Source: an uncultured Acidimicrobiales bacterium
GTDB taxonomy: Bacteria; Actinomycetota; Acidimicrobiia; Acidimicrobiales; SHLQ01
Direction: 5' to 3'
Assembly (NCBI GenBank): GCA_938023735.1
Contig: CALJDK010000036.1
Location: 1 to 64,000, forward strand
DNA length: 64,000 bases
Positions 61,017 through 64,000 of this stretch are shown here, in pieces. The translations under genes were made by a program, and so were the position numbers. The notes beneath the pieces were generated by a model. It ran no database searches. It was not told the DNA's origin and saw nothing but the letters and a program-made list of their open reading frames with translations. Each line of letters begins with the position of its first letter. Within the stretch, counting starts at the first letter, position 1.

Positions 61017-62234
61017 ATGGCATACCTGTGGCGCCGCGTGAGTGCGTGGATGAAAACCCATCCGGTCATAACCGATGTCATCATCACCGCGCTCTTGTTT
61101 GCTTTGGTGGTGTCGTCGTTCATCTTTCCCTCGAACCCCAATGACGACGTTCGAGCCGTCGATTGGTTTGCGTGGGTGTTGGCGGTGGTCGGAACCTTGC
61201 CGGTCGTGGTGCGCCGCCGCTACCCGGGACGGGCCCTACTCATCTGCACCTTCAGCACCGCCGTTTACTGGGTCCTCGACTACGCAGATACCGCTGTTGG
61301 CGTGCCGTTGCTGGTGCTCGCCTACTCGGCAGCTGCCTACGTTGGGTCAAACAAGGATGCCCGTCGGGTCGGAATCATGTTCGCCGCCGTCGTTTTCCTC
61401 GTCATCACCGCGGGGGTCTTGTACGACGGCGAGGACATAACTGCCATCGAGGCCATTGCAAACTTTGTTCTCTACGGCGCCGCGTGGATCATCGGCGACA
61501 ACGTGCGCACGCACCGAAACCATATGAACGAAATGAAAGAGCGGGCGCTGGTGGCCGAGGCGCAACGCGAGACCGAGGCGGCACGAGCCATCGAGCAAGA
61601 ACGCACAGCTATTGCCCGCGAACTTCACGATGTGGTTGCCCATGGGCTCAGCGTGATGGTGGTGCAGGCGTCGGCGGCACGCCGCGTATTGCAAACCGGC
61701 AACGGAAGCGCCAAGGAACTGGCGGCAGCCGAAAAAGCGCTGGGCGCCGTCGAAGATACCGGCCGATCATCGCTCGACGAGATGCGTCGACTTCTTGGCG
61801 TTCTGCGCCCCGAAGACTCCGACGGTACGGCGTTGGCTCCGCTTCCCGGCCTTGACGATCTCGAACAACTCGTCGATCAGGTCAAGAGTGCCGGGCTGCC
61901 GGTTCGGCTCAGAATCGAAGGAACATCGCGGGCGCTTCCCGCTGGCATCGAACTTTCGGCGTACCGGATCGTGCAGGAATCGCTCACCAATGCCATCAAG
62001 CATGCCGGGCCAGCCATTGCCGATGTAACGCTCGACTATCAAAGCGATGCCCTTGGCGTGAAGATCGCCGACGATGGACGCGGCAACGCCACCCGATCGT
62101 TCAACCACGACAGCGGACAGGGTCTTCGAGGCATGCGCGAGCGGGTGGAGTCGATTGGCGGAACCTTCTCGGCCGGCCCAAAGACCGGCGGCGGATACTG
62201 CGTGTCGGCAATGCTCCCCGTGCGGTCATCGTGA
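61017..62234 (+). CDS. NarL-type sensor histidine kinase
   Basis: The protein of 405 residues has four to five membrane segments in its first 165 residues (for example VITDVIITALLFALVVSSFIF and VGIMFAAVVFLVITAGVLY), a short coiled linker, a HisKA_3 domain with the phospho-acceptor in ARELHDVVAHGLSVMV (about 210), and a HATPase domain (about 310-405: RIVQESLTNAIKHAG, DDGRGN, GQGLRGMRERV). The internal start MAYLWRR is preferred because TACCGT lies just upstream. It overlaps the regulator's start (GTGA). Confidence 0.92.
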   Translation: MAYLWRRVSAWMKTHPVITDVIITALLFALVVSSFIFPSNPNDDVRAVDWFAWVLAVVGTLPVVVRRRYPGRALLICTFSTAVYWVLDYADTAVGVPLLVLAYSAAAYVGSNKDARRVGIMFAAVVFLVITAGVLYDGEDITAIEAIANFVLYGAAWIIGDNVRTHRNHMNEMKERALVAEAQRETEAARAIEQERTAIARELHDVVAHGLSVMVVQASAARRVLQTGNGSAKELAAAEKALGAVEDTGRSSLDEMRRLLGVLRPEDSDGTALAPLPGLDDLEQLVDQVKSAGLPVRLRIEGTSRALPAGIELSAYRIVQESLTNAIKHAGPAIADVTLDYQSDALGVKIADDGRGNATRSFNHDSGQGLRGMRERVESIGGTFSAGPKTGGGYCVSAMLPVRSS

Positions 62235-62893
62235 TCCGCATCGTGGTGGTCGACGATCAGGAACTGGTTCGATCAGGCTTCGGCATGATCCTTGCCTCCG
62301 AACCCGACTTCGAGGTGGTCGGCGAGGCAGCCGACGGCATCGAAGCGCTCGAGGTTATTCGCCTTGAAGCACCCGACGTGGTGCTGATGGACGTTCGCAT
62401 GCCCAACCTCGACGGGGTCGCCGCCACCGAGAAGCTGCTGGAACGCCGTCGCGACACCGACCCAAAGGTCATCATCCTCACCACCTTTGATCTTGACGAG
62501 TATGTGTACAGCGCTCTCAAGGCCGGCGCATCGGGCTTTCTCCTCAAAGACACTCCGCCTGATGCTCTGGTCAATGCCGTGCGGGTCGTCGCAACGGGCG
62601 ACGCACTGCTGGCGCCATCCATCACCCGCCGCCTTATTGCCGACTTTGCCGCCGGTGGGAGCCCGCAGGTCGAACCAAACCCTGCGTTCGACACGCTGAC
62701 CGATCGCGAAACCGAAGTCCTTCGGCTTCTGGCCCGTGGTTTCAGTAACGCCGAGATCGCCACCGAGTTGATCGTGGGCGAAACCACCGTGAAGACCCAT
62801 GTGGGTCGGGTGCTGATGAAACTCGGCGTGCGCGATCGCGTACAAGCCGTAGTGGCTGCCTACGAGAGCGGCCTCGTCACCCCGGGCGAGTAA
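62231..62893 (+). CDS. NarL-type response regulator
   Basis: The 220-residue GTG-initiated protein has a receiver (DD at 8-9, phospho-acceptor in VVLMDVRMPN, Lys in FLLKDTPPD) and a LuxR HTH (about 150-210: LTDRETEVLRLLARGFSNAEIATEL). It is the partner of the kinase immediately upstream. The ABC transporter that follows may be a target, as such pairs often control MacB-type exporters. Confidence 0.93.
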   Translation: MIRIVVVDDQELVRSGFGMILASEPDFEVVGEAADGIEALEVIRLEAPDVVLMDVRMPNLDGVAATEKLLERRRDTDPKVIILTTFDLDEYVYSALKAGASGFLLKDTPPDALVNAVRVVATGDALLAPSITRRLIADFAAGGSPQVEPNPAFDTLTDRETEVLRLLARGFSNAEIATELIVGETTVKTHVGRVLMKLGVRDRVQAVVAAYESGLVTPGE

Positions 62894-63274
62894 TCGGGGC
62901 AGGTCCGAATCGAAAACACGCAACGGGGTTCGGACTCTCCCCTCCAGATGAGACCGAACCCCGTGATGCGCTATCGCGAAACGTACTGAAGTTTCGACGC
63001 AATGTGCGTTCAGCGTCATCAAACCGCAACAATTCGGAAGTTTCATCCACGTAGGCACATTCGGCGCACATTCAATGCGGTGTTGCTACGAGCTGCGGTT
63101 GGTCCCCACGAAAGCTGTCCCCGGTTCTTGCGAAGTCGGACGATGCGGTCACGAAACTGGAACGTTCATCCTCGGGGACGACCGGCAAATCGTCCGAGAG
63201 GACGACGACGAACCGGCCGGGTTCCAATAGCCTGAGGGCAACGCAAGATCGCAACTCCCGAAAGAACGACTCTG
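62894..63274 (+). other. 381-bp intergenic region with one hairpin
   Basis: A strong stem (CGGGGTTCGG at 62924 pairing with CCGAACCCCG ending 62963, extended by CTC/GAG after a mismatch) lies 30 nt past the response-regulator stop. No T-run follows, so termination is uncertain. Beyond it I find no convincing ORF, RNA gene or repeat; the short ORFs listed there lack ribosome sites and coding-like composition. Confidence 0.5.
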
Positions 63275-64000
63275 ATGAACACGATGACGACCATGGCGGC
63301 TCGAACCGAAGGCGCCAGCAAGATCTACGGAAGTGGCGACACCGAAGTTCGCGCCCTCGACAACGTGTCGATCGGGTTCAACCCTAGCGAGTTCACCGCC
63401 ATCATGGGCCCCTCCGGCTCAGGCAAATCAACCCTGATGCACACGCTCGCCGGACTCGATCCACTGACCAGCGGCTCGACCTATATCGGCGATGTTGAGC
63501 TGGGTTCGCTGAGCGAGAAAGAGCTCACGCTGCTTCGTCGACAGAAAGTGGGCTTCATCTTCCAGGCGTTCAACCTGATCCCCACGCTCACCGCCATCGA
63601 GAACATCACCCTCCCAGTCGACCTCGCCAAGGGTCAGGTCGATATGACCTGGGTCGATAACGTTGTGAGCACCGTTGGTCTGGCCGACCGAAAGACCCAC
63701 CGCCCCGATGAGCTTTCGGGTGGTCAGCAGCAGCGGGTTGCCGTGGCTCGAGCACTGGCCAGCAAACCCGAAATCATCTTTGCCGATGAGCCCACCGGAA
63801 ATCTCGACTCCAAAACCGGGGGCGAAATTCTGGACTTTATGCGCTCGGCAGTCCGTGAGCTTGGACAGACCATCGTGATGGTCACCCACGATGCCGTGGC
63901 CGCAAGCTACAGCGACCGGGTGGTGTTCCTGGCCGACGGCAAGATCGTCGACGAAATGGCCAACCCCACCGCCGATGCCGTGTTCGACCGCATCAAGAAC
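63275..64000 (+). CDS. MacB-type ABC transporter ATP-binding protein, partial (3' end beyond window)
   Basis: The frame is open to the window edge (242 codons) and so missing from the ORF track. It is a LolD/MacB-family ATPase: A-loop in ASKIYGSGDTEVRAL, Walker A GPSGSGKST, Q-loop FIFQAFNLIP, signature LSGGQQQRVAVARAL, Walker B IIFADEPTGNLD, and H-loop VTHD. The NLIPTLTAIENI segment fits MacB-like exporters that work with a FtsX-like permease, expected next. ATGs at 63284 and 63293 are alternative starts. Confidence 0.9.
   Translation, partial: MNTMTTMAARTEGASKIYGSGDTEVRALDNVSIGFNPSEFTAIMGPSGSGKSTLMHTLAGLDPLTSGSTYIGDVELGSLSEKELTLLRRQKVGFIFQAFNLIPTLTAIENITLPVDLAKGQVDMTWVDNVVSTVGLADRKTHRPDELSGGQQQRVAVARALASKPEIIFADEPTGNLDSKTGGEILDFMRSAVRELGQTIVMVTHDAVAASYSDRVVFLADGKIVDEMANPTADAVFDRIKN

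Noticed and set aside
63072-63254. 60-residue minus-strand ORF in the gap before the ABC gene
   Set aside because: No ribosome site, no TANNNT at leaderless spacing and no motif; composition does not stand out.

Overview
The window is GC-rich, gene-dense bacterial DNA from an actinomycete-type organism. The actinobacterial markers are mycothiol cysteine ligase (mshC), a PknG-type kinase, a DUF3499 protein and a septum-formation-domain protein. The overall style (leaderless genes, many N-terminal zinc ribbons, flotillin/YqiJ cassette, many two-component genes) suggests an Acidimicrobiia-like lineage, but that placement is inference; no rRNA or other marker is present. I see no tRNA, rRNA, insertion sequence, prophage or CRISPR array.

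Layout. 0-5.6 kb: a partial secreted SASA/SGNH esterase (absent from the ORF track because it runs off the left edge), translationally coupled to a guanidinobutyrase/agmatinase; then azlCD and a TrpB2-type tryptophan synthase beta chain ending in a strong terminator. 5.8-13.8 kb: a minus-strand signalling operon of coiled-coil protein, PknG-type kinase, PP2C phosphatase, von Willebrand A (TerY-like) protein, FHA protein and an acidic-repeat lipoprotein, with mostly overlapping genes and zinc ribbons on three members. 13.9-25.5 kb: DUF2277 and an amidase, then a minus-strand membrane/stress block of YqiJ-like protein, flotillin, a 1743-residue DUF3686-type AAA+ ATPase, AIM24 and EcsC proteins.

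25.6-33.9 kb: GHMP kinase, secreted DUF4038-like glycoside hydrolase with two CBM60-like modules, flavin split-barrel protein and branched-chain aminotransferase, then a divergent PspC envelope-stress locus (PspC-histidine kinase and LuxR regulator on one side, PspC/LiaF-like protein and small membrane protein on the other) around a perfect palindrome. 34-36.7 kb: mshC and its paralogue cysS in tandem. 36.7-43.6 kb: a repeat-rich gap, an orphan molybdenum hydroxylase large subunit, a membrane-anchored beta-propeller protein, DUF3499, an OmpA-domain protein, a HAD hydrolase and a small putative metalloprotein. 43.7-51.5 kb: a Baeyer-Villiger monooxygenase fused to an alpha/beta hydrolase, a septum-formation-domain protein, Ppx/GppA and an RND transporter. 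51.5-64 kb: a second, inverted copy of the repeat cluster, 3-hydroxybutyryl-CoA dehydrogenase, cyclophilin, TrmH-family methyltransferase with a small upstream zinc-ribbon gene, cupin, secreted SGNH hydrolase, 1-Cys peroxiredoxin, a cyclase-AAA-TPR regulator, a NarL-type two-component pair and the start of a MacB-type ABC transporter.

Two themes stand out. First, about 20 kb (5.8-25.5 kb) is devoted to signalling and membrane-integrity functions. Its core combines a PknG kinase with the kinase/PP2C/vWA set known from Ter-type stress systems. Second, many promoter-proximal genes start 6-8 nt after a TANNNT hexamer, so leaderless transcription looks common, whereas operon-internal genes usually overlap their predecessor. 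Start codons below were chosen from alignment-like motif positions, Shine-Dalgarno sequences or this leaderless spacing; all homology statements are from memory of family motifs, with no search run.
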